Shown in pieces: positions 21,100 to 32,759 of a DNA stretch of 64,000 bases; within the stretch, counting starts at the first letter, position 1; each line of letters opens with the position of its first letter. The stretch spans positions 42,428,344 to 42,492,343 of the forward strand of contig NC_132881.1 in assembly GCF_030463535.1 (NCBI RefSeq). The letters run 5' to 3'. The stretch comes from Salminus brasiliensis. Lineage: Eukaryota > Chordata > Actinopteri > Characiformes > Bryconidae. A program made the translations under genes and the position numbers. The notes beneath the pieces are model-generated. The model was not told where the DNA came from. It did no database searches and worked only from the letters and a program-made list of their open reading frames with translations.

Positions 21100-21930
21100 C
21101 TGCTTTGCTACTACAGTAAATTCTTAAAGGTCAGGAGAAGGACATTTAAATCTTTTGCTGTTTTTTTTTATTTTCCTTATTTTTTCTTTACATTTACATT
21201 TTATTTTGTTCCTGAAATCATTGTTCCTGAATTATTTTCAGAATAAATATCAACATGTTTTGCATCAAACTTTGTTTGTTGAGCTCTGGCTGTTACAGTG
21301 ACTTGTGAGCGAGTGGTCTCTTTCTAAAGCCTCTAAACATTAAACCTGAGTCGTGAAGTTGGAACTGGAGATGCTGGTCATAAACTGGACAAGACTAGAC
21401 TAGGTGCACTGAGAGGGGAAAGAGGATTTACTGAGAGGTACAGATATGTGAACAGGCCGCCAAGGCCTTTACATTCTCCCAGAAAGAAGCCTTTAAGAGT
21501 CTAAGAGTCTTAAAACAATCTCTAAGGTTATTTAAACAGGTGAAGGAAAAGCATAAATCATTCTAGAAGCCTTACAGAGCAATATATGTAAAATATGTAA
21601 TCCCAAACCTGGCCCTAATCCTAACTCACTGCAGCTCTAAACTTCACCCCAGTCAAGTCTGACCCTCACCCTGCATTCAACGACATCTGTGTCAGCAATG
21701 GGTGCAACTTAAAGTAGCTGAATGCGTTCATCAATAGGGGTGTCCACAAATATTTGGACCTTTAGTGTATATACTGTTGCACCTCTAATTTGACATCATT
21801 TGAACCTGACAGTTCTTTACAATGTGTCAAAATGTCATGAATGGACAATAGAAATGCTTTTCAAGATCTATATTAAATTATTCTTACTTTACAAGTGTAC
21901 ACTGTACACCTTTTTGTGTGTGAGTACATC
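21100..21930. other. Intergenic with a MITE family 1 end fragment
   Basis: AT-rich DNA. A single MITE right end (AGGGGTGTCCACAAATATTT followed by GGACC) lies at about 21737-21762, preceded by its subterminal GCAACTTAAAGTAGCTGAAT. Otherwise nothing recognised. Confidence 0.55.
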
Positions 21931-24525
21931 AAGTCAAGTCAAGTGTGTTTATTGTCATTTCAACTACATACAGAGTACACAGTGAAACGAAACAACGTTC
22001 CTCCCGGACCATGGTGCAACATAGACAGTGCATACAAGACACAAGTGCAACACAAACAAACAAGTGCGGACAGACAACACAACACAGTACAGACAGAGGA
22101 TAATAAATAATGACTGTAGTGTGCAAGTTGTGCAATGAAGTCCAGTGAGGTAGTAAAGTTATCAGTGCAAATGCTTGTGCAAAAAATGCTTCCCATGTTA
22201 CCTGGGATAAATGGTTGGAAAGAGAGAGAGAGGGAGAGAGAGAGAGAGAGAGAGGGAGAGTGTAAGATATCAGTTCAGGAGTTGAGTTGTGTTGAGGAGT
22301 CTGATGGCTTGGGGGAAGAAGCTATTGCAGAGTCTGGTCATGTTGGACCGGATGCTGCGGTACCTTCTTCCTGATGGCAGGAGGGAGAACAGTCTGTGTG
22401 AAGGGTGGGTGAAGTCATCCACAATGCTGGTTGCTTTGTGGATGTAGAGGGCAGTGTAAATGTCCATAACGGAGGGGAGAGAGACTCCGATGATCCTCTC
22501 AGCTGTCCTCACAATGCGTTGGAGGGTCTTGCGGTCAGAGGCTGTGCAGGTCCCAAACCAGGCAGTGATGCAGCTGCTTAGGATGCTCTCTATGGTTCCC
22601 CTATAGAAGAGAGTGAGGATGGGTGGAGGGAGACGGGCCTTCCAGAGGAAGTAGAGACGCTGCTGGGCTTTCTTGGCTGTAGAGCTGGTGTTCAGGGACC
22701 AGGTGAGGTTCTCCGCTAGGTGGACACCAAGGAACTCGGCGCTCTTAACGATGTCCACAGAGGAGCCGTTGATGTTGAGCGGAGAGTGGTCTTGTCTTGT
22801 TTTCCTGAAGTCAACAACCAATTCCTTGGTCTTCTCTACATTCCAGTGAAGGTTGTTGACTGTACACCAGTCTGTCAGCTGCTGCACCTCCTCTCTGTAT
22901 GCTGACTTGACACCTTTGCTGATGAGACCCAGCACAGTTGTATCATCGGCGAACTTTATGATGCTGTTGGAACTGTGTTTTGCAACACAGTCATGAGTCA
23001 GCAGGGTGAACAGCAGAGGACTCAGGACACTGCCCTGGGGTGCCCCAGAGTTCATTGTGATGGTGCTGGAGCTGCTGTCCCTGAACCGGACTAACTGGGG
23101 CCTCCCTGTCAGGAAGTCCAGGATCCAGTTGCAGAGGGGGGTGTTGAGGCCCAGCAGGCTTAACTTCCTGGTGAGATTCTGTGGGATGATGGTGTTGAAT
23201 GCTGAATTGAAGTCTATGAACAGCATTCTGACGTAGGTGTCCTTCTTCTCCAGGTGGGTAAGGGAGAGATGAAGGGTGGTGGTGATGGCATAGTCCATGG
23301 AGCGGCTGGGGCGATATGCAAATTGCAGGGGGTCCAATGAAGAGGGCAGTTGGGTCTTGATGTTCCTCATGACTAAGCCTCTCGAAGCACTTCATGATGA
23401 TGGGCGTGAGAGCTATGGGACGGTAGTCATTGAGGCAGGACACCGTGGACTTCTTCGGTACAGGGACGATGGTGGTGGTCTTGAGGCACGTTGGGACAGT
23501 GGAGCTGCGCAGGGAGACGTTGAAGATGTCCGTGAGAACATCTGTCAACTGGTCTGCACACTCTCTGAGCACTCTGCCGGGGATGTTGTCTGGTCCTGCA
23601 GCTTTCCGTGGGTTGACTCTGCGCAGAGTTTTTCCTCACGTCCACTGCAGTCAGACACAACACCTGTTCGTCTGGCTTGGGTGTGATCTTGCTCACCAAC
23701 GTGTTGTTCTGTGCCTCAAACTGTGCATAAAAGTCATTCAGGGCATCGGGGAGGAAGGCATCACTGTCACAGGACGGTGGCATTGTCCTGTAGTTTGTGA
23801 TTTTCTGGATGCCCTGCCACATGCGCCATGTGTCACCCGTGTCTTTGAAGTGGCTGTGGATTCTCTGGGCGTGTGCGCGCTTTGCCTCTCGGATGGCTCG
23901 TGACAATTTGGCTCTTGCTTTCCTTAGGGCCGCCTTGTCACCCACTCTGAAGGCCGAGTCGCGGGTCCTCAGTAGTGCACGCACCTCAGGAGTCATCCAC
24001 GGCTTCTGGTTTGGACGTGTGGTGATGGTCTTGGAGACAGTGACATCATCAATACACTTGCTGATGTAACCAGTGACTGATGCTGTGTACTCTTCCAAGT
24101 TAACAGAGTCGCCTTCAGTTGCAGCCTCCCTGAACATGTCCCATGCAGTGCACTCAAAACAGTCCTGAAGGGCAGAGATGGCTCCTGCCGGCCAGGTTTT
24201 CACCTGCTTCTGAACTGGTCTGGAGCGTCTGATGAGAGGTGTGTATGCTGGAGTCAGATACACAGACATGTGGTCCGAGAACGCGAGGTGGGGGTGGGGC
24301 TCCACCCGGTACGCGCTGGGGATGTTTGTGTAAACAAGGTCCAGCGCGTTCGCTCCTCTCGTTGCAAAGTCCACATGTTGATCGAATTTAGGGAGGACTG
24401 ACCTGAGATTTGCGTGGTTGAAATCTCCGGCGACAATGAACAGTCTGTCTGGATGTTTTGTCTGCAGATCGCTGATGGCCCCGTGCAGTTCCCACAGTGC
24501 CTCCTTAGCATTAGCATTAGCACTT
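21931..24525 (-). mobile_element. L2-like LINE, 5'-truncated and frameshifted
   Basis: A non-LTR retrotransposon on the - strand. Its 3' end at 21931-21960 reads, on the element strand, TGACAATAAACACACTTGAC with a CTTGA-repeat tail. The coding part shows the end of the apurinic-type endonuclease (GDFN and SDH motifs near 24400-24290), then reverse transcriptase: motif A (FIDFNSAF), motif B ([12 protein letters not shown]) and catalytic FADD (near 22940). The C-terminal end reads [11 protein letters not shown]. The frame shifts near 23630 and again near 23370-23400, and the start of the endonuclease is missing, so it cannot transpose on its own. The relatively long open stretches (366 and 315 codons) point to a fairly recent insertion. 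It separates ART gene 4 from anchor S1 copy 2. Confidence 0.88.
22219..22260. repeat. (GA)n microsatellite in the LINE 3' UTR
   Basis: About 40 bp of GA dinucleotides with single GGGA interruptions, inside the non-coding 3' part of the LINE. Confidence 0.9.
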
Positions 24526-24539
24526 TACATTACATTACA

Positions 24540-24572
24540 TGTATACAGATACACATGTACACACATATACAT

Positions 24573-24604
<32 letters not shown>

Positions 24605-25075
24605 CTCCTCCCAGAATTAACCCTCTCTTTTTACCTTCTCCAAGTAAATGGTCACCCAGCCCGACCTGCTGGAAGATTGCCCGCTGAGGTCCACTCTACC
24701 TGCGTCAGAGCAGCTGCCACCTACCAGTCCGACTATCGGGCCCCCCACCCACCACCACCCATACCAGACCAGTGGCACACCCTCCTACCACTGCTACCTG
24801 TTTAATTATCATGTTAAAACCTAAATGGACTCGTAACTATCTGCCACTATTAATATCACCATTATTAACTATCTGCTGTATCTGGTTTGGTCATTTTTAT
24901 CATTAATATTTAAATAGTTCTGACCAGAGGAGGACCGGTCGGGTCCCCCTTGTGAGTCTTGGTTCCTCCCAAGGTTTCTTCCTCCAGCCCTGAGGGAGTT
25001 TTTCCTTGCCACTGTCGCCGTTGGCTGCTCACTGCCAACAGCAGGAGGCAGTGTAATTCTCAGTGGTAATTATTA
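24540..25075. repeat. Microsatellite plus dispersed teleost repeat
   Basis: A (TA)n/(CA)n run at about 24572-24604 leads into a dispersed repeat with the blocks TTGGTTCCTCCCAAGGTTTC, TTCCTCC, GAGGGAGTTTTTCCTTGCCA and CTGTCGCC, a combination found over and over in fish genomes. No coding potential recognised. Confidence 0.65.
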
Positions 25076-25139
25076 AAGCAGCAGCAATATCATCAGACTA
25101 CAGTATATAATGAAGGTTGGAGTGTCATAACCAATAAGG

Positions 25140-25460
25140 TTATGGAAAACAGCACAGTGCAAGTCAAGAATTCGGTTTACATTGACCTGTACAGTGTCAT
25201 TCAGCACAGCTCAGTCAGCAGGAGATCAGCACTGTCCCTACAGTAGATACACTCCTCGTAGAGCCTTGTTGCAGTGGGTAAGAATGATGGTGCTCACATA
25301 GTGCAGCTGCTGCATCAGCCTGCTACTAAAGTCTGCCAATAACTGTGCTTCTCTCTAAATGCAAGAGGTGTTGCAGTGTGTGCTCTTAGTAAAGGAAGTG
25401 GGTTGATGGGGAAAAATATGACCATATAATCGGTCATATAATCTTCACATGGTCAGGGAA
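25140..25460. repeat. Array anchor segment S1, copy 2
   Basis: Partner of 12580-12960, with the CTCGTAGAGCCTTGTTGCAG, TGGGTAAGAATGATGGTGCT and CTACTAAAGTCTGCCAATAA blocks in the same order. It lies between ART genes 4 and 5. Confidence 0.75.
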
Positions 25461-25639
25461 GGCTTCTTTTAAATCTAAGGCAAGGAGTCTAACTGGGGAA
25501 ACAACCCAAGTGTGAGTTAAGCCACACATACTGTTCTGCTATACAACTACAACCCACTGTAACCACCTTAGTGTGGGTTTGGTATTGACTCATTTAGCCT
25601 CTTCTGTCCTTCATACCATCGGTTTTCATAAGACCTACC

Positions 25640-27390
25640 ACTTTTAGACTTGATTAACTACCTGGCCAAGTGATAAGTTACTAAAAAATGGCCGCAAGTA
25701 AAAGCATTTCTAAATTTAGAAGAAGATACATTACTTTGTATATAAGACAGGCAGCTAGGACAACCTTTGATATCCTCTGAATCCTTAAATTTTGCTGCCA
25801 GGAATTCTGTATTAATATACCTGATGTTGCTGCTACAGAACACTGAACACTGAACCGTAGCACATTATCTTTTTAGGGAAGTTCATTGTGAAGTTCATTC
25901 CATATCTGAGTGGTAAAGACACTAAAGCATGGAGACCTTACACACACATACACAATCCAAGTGCTCAGAAATCAAAGACCTCAAAGCTCAGGTTATTTGG
26001 GGCTGGAACCCAAATTGCTGCAGTGTCAGGGTTACAGAGCACTGGATGCTGATGTTAAAATGACATACTGGTTCACAATCTGGATACATACACTGGCTGT
26101 GGTGCATTATACACCAAAGTGTAGGCCACTGCACCACTGCATGGACCTCCAGTGCAAGGTTTATTAGTGTTAACTTTGCAAATGTTTGACAGACAAGATC
26201 CTGTGGTGTCCACCTTTAGGCCGTTCTAGAAGATCTGAGAGTATAGGTTATGTTGGATGAAATGGCAAACACTGCCCTCACTGCAGGCTTGTTACTCAGT
26301 AAATGGGTTAGGAATGGTTTGGAAGTCTGGTTGGACCTGATATCTAAGAGCTGCACCTTTTCAGTCTGGTTAAATCGGACTCTGGGTCGCTTTCTCCCTT
26401 GATGCGATTCATTCAGGCAGGTGTGAAGACAGTAATTGTACTCAGGTGTGGACCAAAACAACTGCACCCAGACCCAGACTTGAGAGGAGGTGGTTTCGGT
26501 ACAGTCCCAAAAAAACTCATAAGAACTGTTAGCTTGTGGTGAGGACGTAATCTGACCTCGACTCGACTCAACTATCAGACTAACTCTGCAGGTTCACACT
26601 AAATGCCTCTGCAGGTACAGTTTAACCTGGCATACAGTCTAGATAATTACTACAGCGATGAACAGATGCCATCTCTGCTGTTGCTCCATGTTGAACTGCA
26701 CAGAAATCTGCACCAGTCCAGAACACAGGACCTACTTCCTGGATTTACCTTTTTGTTCCGGTCCTAGAGACGTCTAACCAGGTTTGCTGTGATGCAATTT
26801 GGTGAGCTTTAATTTTTTCGAGTGTGAAAACAAACCAAAAAAAGGAGGAAAGGCTCAAACTTTCCAACATCAGTAACAGATTCAGACCAAAGCAAGCAAA
26901 CTACAAGTTTATCATCAATAGTTCTGACGCTGTAGTAGCCAATGAAGGATCATAGGCCTGATTACATTTAACATTTATACATTTAGCAGACACTCTTATC
27001 CAGAGCGACTTACAAAAGTGCTTTGCTATTTACCCAAGAAAACCCTCAGCAAGTTTAGACACTACACATTTACATATATTATGTTTATATATATTTACAT
27101 ACATTTACATATTTCCAATTTTTTTTCTGGGTCAATTTATGTTAAGTGGTTGGATTTTACACTAAGACTTTACTAATGTTCAAAATGTGAGATCTTTATC
27201 TGCAAACTCACAGGTTCTACAGTATCTCAGGCTAGCCTGGAAACAGGAGAAACACAGAGGGCTCCTTTAATATTTCCCTTCTATGAACTGCAGGTGGGTG
27301 TATTGCCCACACTGATGTGAGTCACTCCACTAAGAAGCAAAAATGGCTGAGAAACAGGGGTTTAAACGTATGGTCTCTACATAGTAAGAC
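25640..27390. repeat. Array anchor segment S2, copy 2
   Basis: Partner of 16990-17900 and 33775-35200. Blocks include TAACTACCTGGCCAAGTGAT, GCTGCCAGGAATTC, GCTGTGGTGCATTATACACC and TACAGTATCTCAGGCTAGCC. A LINE/SINE 3' tail (reverse orientation) is inserted at about 26965-27050 (TTAGCAGACACTCTTATCCA then GAGCGACTTAC). No gene is seen in this interval. Confidence 0.72.
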
Positions 27391-27399
27391 ACAGTCTGC

Positions 27400-28529
27400 C
27401 ATGTGCTTCTCTCTTAGCAGAGCATCAGTGATATGACATCAGTGCAGTAGCAGCAGTGAAGGATCCAAATACACTGGAATAAATATCCTGAAGATGTCCT
27501 GTTGAAACACTGGTTACATCAGAGGTGTATTGTTGGTCTTGTTGATCTGTTATATGAAGTAGTATAAATGTATCAATGTAACCTATATTAAGCACATTTA
27601 CTTCATTCTAGCCCACCCTGACCTTGATCAGCATAGTACTGATGCTAATGCCATAGTAGCAATGCTTGGCGATGCTTTACAAAAACTATTTGTAAATGTT
27701 TCCTAGGCAAACAAGAGGTCAGTCTTTGTGCATGCATGCTTCAACAGTCAGTAAGTCAGCCAGCAAGCGAAAATGCCACCTGCTCTAGGCCAACCAGCTA
27801 GACGGTGCAGCATTAGCACTCAGCCTAGTTAATCAGCTTTCTCAAGTACTAGTCAATGCATCCATACTTCATAACATTTCTGCTCTATTTTTAAAATGTG
27901 ATTATTCAAAAAATGCTGGTCTCTGTGTGTGTGTGTATGTGTGTGTGTTGTAGCCAGCTGCAACAACAGTCCGTGATATCCAGTCTGTTTAGTGTTACAG
28001 ATTCATTCACTTGTCACTTGTTATTATCCAATGATTCAATAAATTCCAGCCTCACATTAAATTAGAGCCAAGCGAGTGAGGTGTTCTTGGAAGGACTTCT
28101 CTTGGAAATGAGACTCGTGACCACCAGTGTGGAGAGAATTCAGGGTGCCCCTCTGCTCTCTCTCCCTAGACAGAGGAAACCTCACGTTTTATACCCTACT
28201 ACACATCATATGTTGTTGTACTGTTCCCATATGCAGGATGTCAGTATCTTATCCATAAGGAATATAGATCAGCCCCCACCATTGTTTAACGTACATGGCC
28301 TACATGGTGAAGACACAGCTGGACCCCTTAACATCCCTGTCACATTCAATTGAAAGTGTGTGCAGTCTAAACAATAGCCTATATTTACTTAGTTCATGTA
28401 CAGTTTATGAAATTAGGCCTGGGAATGGATCTGGCTCTTCTTTCCCAAGTCTTACCCATGTGCCTCACTATATTATTCCTCAACTCCATACCATTCCTTC
28501 AGGTCTATGAACATCTGCATAGCTAATGA
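27400..28529. other. Intergenic, nothing recognised
   Basis: Unique-looking sequence with a short TG run near 27925-27950. Open frames up to 90 codons show no family features. Confidence 0.4.
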
Positions 28530-29515
28530 ATATACTACACAAGGAACCTTCAGAACTGAAAGAGAGATTGAGAGATGTGCCCAAACAAACCACCAATAGC
28601 AAAGCAACTAACTCACTGAACTCACCTCAACACATTGTACCACCAACACCCTAAGACAGAGGCCAACAAAACAGCTACACCAAGGTGTGTTTGGTCTGGT
28701 TAGTGGGAAGGCTGATGGCACAGGTGTGAAATCTGAGTCAGTCCAACATCACTTTGCTCTCTTCAGCTCCTCCTGCTGCTCCTCCAGAGAACTCCTCCAA
28801 CTCAGGTCCTATTAAAGGATGAGTGGAACGAGAGAAGGAAGAGCAGGAAAACAAAAAGACACAACATTAAGGGGTGTAATACGACTGGGAAGGACTTTGA
28901 AAAGCGAAAATGCACATGAAAAATAGAAATACACTATGTGGACAAAAGTATTGGGACTACTGTCCAGGGAAGAAAGCTTTCCACTAGATTTTGAAGACAA
29001 GAGCATTAGTAAGATGAAGATGTTGGATGATCACCCCCCCACCTCATCCCCAAATCCCCAACTCATCCCAAAAGTACTGGATGGAGCACCATCATCATTC
29101 CAGAAAACACAGTTCTTCCACTGCTCCACAGTTCAATACTGGGGGGCTTTATAACCCTCTTAAATCACTTATTTTGTTTATTGTAATTGCATTGTATTTA
29201 CAGCAATTAATTACAAGTTGTTGGACCAACTGAAATACCCATAATTGTGGAATTAAAACATTAGCATGATGTTTCCTTTCCCAGACGGACTCTCCCAAGA
29301 CTGGATTCTGGTCCTGAAGGATGGTGTACAGTGTACAGTTTGTTGTACAGTTTTGGGAATCAGCTGCTAAAGCATACTCAGCAAACCTGGCAGTAACAGA
29401 AATGTTGAGTCAGATGTTGAAGAACCCAACACCTAGTGTACAGCCTGCCCAGAAGAGTAGAGGCCGCCTATAAACTGCCTATTAACACTCTCGATTTCAG
29501 AAGAAATGTTGGATG
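28530..29515. repeat. Array anchor segment S0, copy 2
   Basis: Partner of 3790-5060. Blocks GAGATGTGCCCAAACAAACC, GAGGCCAACAAAACAGCTAC and GTGTGTTTGGTCTGG come first, and GAAGAACCCAACACCTAGTG and CTGCCTATTAACACTCTCGA last. A MITE family 1 copy sits at 28930-29165. Confidence 0.72.
28930..29165 (+). mobile_element. MITE family 1, 5' part
   Basis: Begins ACACTATGTGGACAAAAGTA then TTGGGACTAC and keeps the GATGTTGGATGATCACC and CAGTTCTTCCACTGCTCCAC blocks of the full copy. The right end is missing. Confidence 0.68.
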
Positions 29516-29799
29516 AGCTGGTGTCTACAGACGTTTGGACATTTAGAGTAAGTGCTCTCTCATGAAGAGTGATGATGGTCACTCATCTAGAAGCAAACCA
29601 GACTGGGGGAAGAGGGAAACAGAGAGTGGGTGAAGTGGTGGTGTGTGGTTAATAAAGCTGATATGGACTAAGATGGTGTGAATATCAGCACACAGAAATA
29701 ACCTGCATGTCCTGTGCTGGTAGCAAGGTGTGGGGGTGCTGCGAAACTATGGCATCTGCTACACAGTCTTCTGTATCATGAGTTGAACAGACATTAAAC

Positions 29800-30210
29800 C
29801 AAAACACAGAAGCTTTCTGTTTTCTGTTGCCAGGTGTGTGATGGAGAGTGGTGTAGCTGAGCTGGAGTGATGGAGAGTGGTGTAGATTTTCCCAGTCAGA
29901 CCTGCAATAGAAGTTGTTCAGGTCGTCAGCCTGGTCTTCGGTTGCCTCTGCAGGGGGTGATGGACTTTGGTAGCTGAATTCCTGAAGGCCTCGCCACACT
30001 GATGCAGGGCACTCTGATGTCCGTTGTCAGTGTGTTTCTGGACTGTTTGTACAGGGCACTGTCTCCAATCCTGTAGGCTTCTGCCTCGACCTGACAAAGC
30101 TGTTAAAGTTTGGTTGTGAACCATGGCTTTCTCCACATTTCTTCACAAAAACTGATGTAGGATGTTTCAGTGTCAGGCAGTCAGTTTAGGCTTTCAGTTG
30201 CAGAGTCTAT
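29800..30210 (-). mobile_element. L2-like LINE fragment (linker between endonuclease and RT)
   Basis: On the - strand the frames read MWRGLQEFSYQSPSPPAEAT and then ADDLNNFYCR. This is the typical linker of L2-like LINE proteins just before the reverse-transcriptase domain (compare [15 protein letters not shown] in the LINE at 21931-24525). The frame is broken at several places. Confidence 0.6.
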
Positions 30211-30404
30211 TTCTTCACTGTTTAGTTTTTGCCTGGAACAGGATGAACCACGCAGTGAACAGAGTGCCACGAAGCTGCCTTCATGTTTAAGAATAGTGTA
30301 GCAATGGTTTAATGTATTATTATTAATATTTATACTGAGCTTTCCTCCTTTATTGTGCTAAATGTGTTTCTTTGTTCAGTTTTTTTATTAGTTATTAAAT
30401 GACC

Positions 30405-30657
30405 TGTAAAAGATGAAGATGCTTTGGCTACCTTTCTAAATTTATCATGCGTGCATAAGAGCCGTGTCACTCGTCAGAGTGGGGCGTGAACACATCACAA
30501 ATATAAATGCATGATCTTCTGCCCATAGAAACATGACACACATGAATTGTCTGACTGAACTCGTCTCTACCGCTCTGAATCCATTCTGAAATCATAAGGC
30601 CAACATCATCAGCCTGAAGCCTAAGCTCACTGGTGGCCACTTTTGTATCGAGGGCAG
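30405..30657 (+). promoter_or_regulatory. ART gene 5 promoter and non-coding exon 1
   Basis: Carries the shared AGAGTGGGGCGTGAACACAT block (30475-30494), a TATA-like ATATAAAT at 30501-30508, and a leader with AGCTCACTGGTGGCCACTTT. It ends at donor GGGCAG|GTTAGT, so exon 1 ends at 30657. The arrangement matches gene 4. Exon 2 starts after TCTCTCTGCAG at about 31699. Confidence 0.72.
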
Positions 30658-30954
30658 GTTAGTGAATCTTTGAGTGTTGTTAATATGGGGTGATTTGGTC
30701 TCTGAAGGATCGTCATAGCCTTAAATAAAAATCTTGTTGTGTTTGATATCATGTTTTCCTTTTCATTTAGGTGTTACACTGATTTTTATTATTTTGGTGT
30801 TGGTTATTCTGAGTCAAGAAGCTGAGCTTTTCTATCACCTGCTTCAATCTCCGGGTTTCCTTACTTGAACAATGATGAAAAATGCTCTTCATTTTTTTAA
30901 AGGGGGGCAAAGCTTTTTATTAATGCATGTAAAACTGTATCTGCTATGCATTTT

Positions 30955-31277
30955 TACACTACACTATAAAAAGTATAAGATCCTTGACTTGGAACTTTTG
31001 GAGGTTCTTCAGTTTGAAAGAACCTCTTAATTAAGGTGCTTTGAGGAACCTTCAATGTACATTTTTCTTCTACACTGTTAAAAGTATATGGCCCCTGAGG
31101 AACTTTTGGAGGTTCTTCCGTTTGAAACTGTGGAGGATCCTTTTAAGGTGCTTTGAAGAACCTTCAAGGAACCTTTTCTTGAAGGTTTCTCAAAGCACCT
31201 TAAGAGGTTCCTTCACAGTTTCAAACGGAAGAACCTCCAAAAGTTCCTCAAGGATATTTTACTTACTAACAGTGTAG
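30955..31277. mobile_element. Foldback (hairpin) MITE, one full and one partial copy
   Basis: From 31070 to 31277 the sequence folds on itself. The left arm from CTACACTGTTAAAAGTATA through GGAACTTTTGGAGGTTCTTC returns as the inverted right arm ending CTAACAGTGTAG; arms are about 95-100 bp. A partial copy precedes it at about 30955-31060. Relatives lie at 39385-39570 and 43585-43745. No coding capacity. Confidence 0.85.
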
Positions 31278-31739
31278 AATAATAGTTTATACAATGAAGA
31301 TATGACCTTTCCAAATTGCATTATGATTACTTCTGACTTCGTTGGTCCCACTTTATTTAGATATACATTTTTTATAGATACGGTTGAATTTTTATAATTT
31401 AACTGATTATTGATGTAAAGACTGGCTTTATTTAACTGAGCTCATCTTTATTCTAGTCTGGTTAAAGTCTGGATTACAGACGCTGAAATCTTACGGCTGA
31501 GATTCAGGTCCGCAAGATCAAGTGTCTGCAAGTTTAAAGAAACAGTAGTGTTATGGTGCCTAATGGTCATTATTAACATTATGTAACATTATGTGTGGGA
31601 CTCAGATGGTTTATTTATGACGTGACCAGCTTTCTCCAGCTCCTTAACTCTCCTACTGTCAAGTCTCTGTGATGAAACCCTCTGATTTCTCTCTGCAGTC
31701 TGTAGTTTTCTTCAATAGACAAGACTTGAGCTGTATACA

Positions 31740-32659
31740 ATGACCGTGACTGTGGTCAGTGTACTGTTTCTGCTGACAGTTTCTCTGTCTGTAAGTAGGT
31801 GTCATATTTACCGAAAAGTTTTATACACATTAAGTTTCATTATCTGCAATATTACAGTACTTTGTCATTTCTCCTGCAGAGCAGTGCACATGTCCTGCCC
31901 CTGAACATGGCTGAAGACTCTGTGGATGACTCCTATGAAGGCTGTAGGTCTGCCATGAACACGTTAGTGCGGTCAGAGTACATGAAACACGACAAAAATA
32001 ACACTCCTGGTTTCGCAGCTGCCTGGAAAAATGCACTTGATCAATGTCCCAAAGATGGACTTGACAAAAACCAGTGTGCAGCCATATACCTGTACACAAG
32101 GAATTGTAGCGGAAATAAGGATTGCTCAGATTTACAATTTAACAAGGTTACTTCTAATGGAAAGGAAAAATACAAATTTGGAAATTTTCAGTTTTACACA
32201 CTGCACTTCTTTCTGACTGATGCCATTAAGCAACTCAAACGAAATCGAACAGGGTGTGTGATCACATATCGCAGAACCAGAGATACATTTCAAACAGATG
32301 TTCTCAATCAAACAGTTCGATTTGGGTTTTTCACCTCCAGCTCTTTGAAAAAGGATTTGATCAAATTTGGGAATACGTCCTGTTTTGAAGTGAAGACTTG
32401 TTTTGGAGCTGCTGTGGAAAAATACTCAGCATTCCCAAAGAAGAACGAGGTGCTTATCCCCCCATACGAGGTCTTTCGCATCAGTTCTATTGAAAAGAAT
32501 ACATGGTGTAAGGTGGTTTATAAACTTAAAAGTGTTGGGAAGAGGAGTGACCTTCAGTGTGCAAAAACCAACAGCAGTTCAGCAGCAGGAGCGCCGTCCC
32601 TATATTTAACTGTGCTACTGCTTATACAGTATACAGTACAATATAGATACAGTATATAG
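31740..32659 (+). CDS. Ecto-ADP-ribosyltransferase gene 5, altered ExE motif
   Basis: Coding exons 31740-31790 and 31880-32659 give about 276 residues. The signal exon (MTVTVVSVLFLLTVSLS) is three codons shorter than in its relatives because the donor is now TCT|GTAAGT; the family's AAG|GTAGGT reads AAGTAGGT here. Arg148 (TYRRT) and Ser170 (FTSSS) are present. The ExE motif is Lys205-Asn-Glu207: the final catalytic Glu remains but the first Glu is Lys. In arginine-specific ARTs the first Glu is needed for transfer to arginine, so reduced or altered transferase activity, perhaps only NAD+ hydrolysis, is inferred. Four cysteines lie between residues 73 and 99, more than in any sister gene. The tail keeps SSSAAGAPSLYL but ends in a polar stretch (QYTVQYRYSI), so the GPI signal looks weakened. 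AATAAA is at 32745-32750. Confidence 0.93.
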
Positions 32660-32759
32660 CTCATAATATATATAGTACTATGTATAAACACAGACATATA
32701 TATACACACACTATACATATTTGATATATATACTTTTAGTTTGCAATAAACCAACCAAA

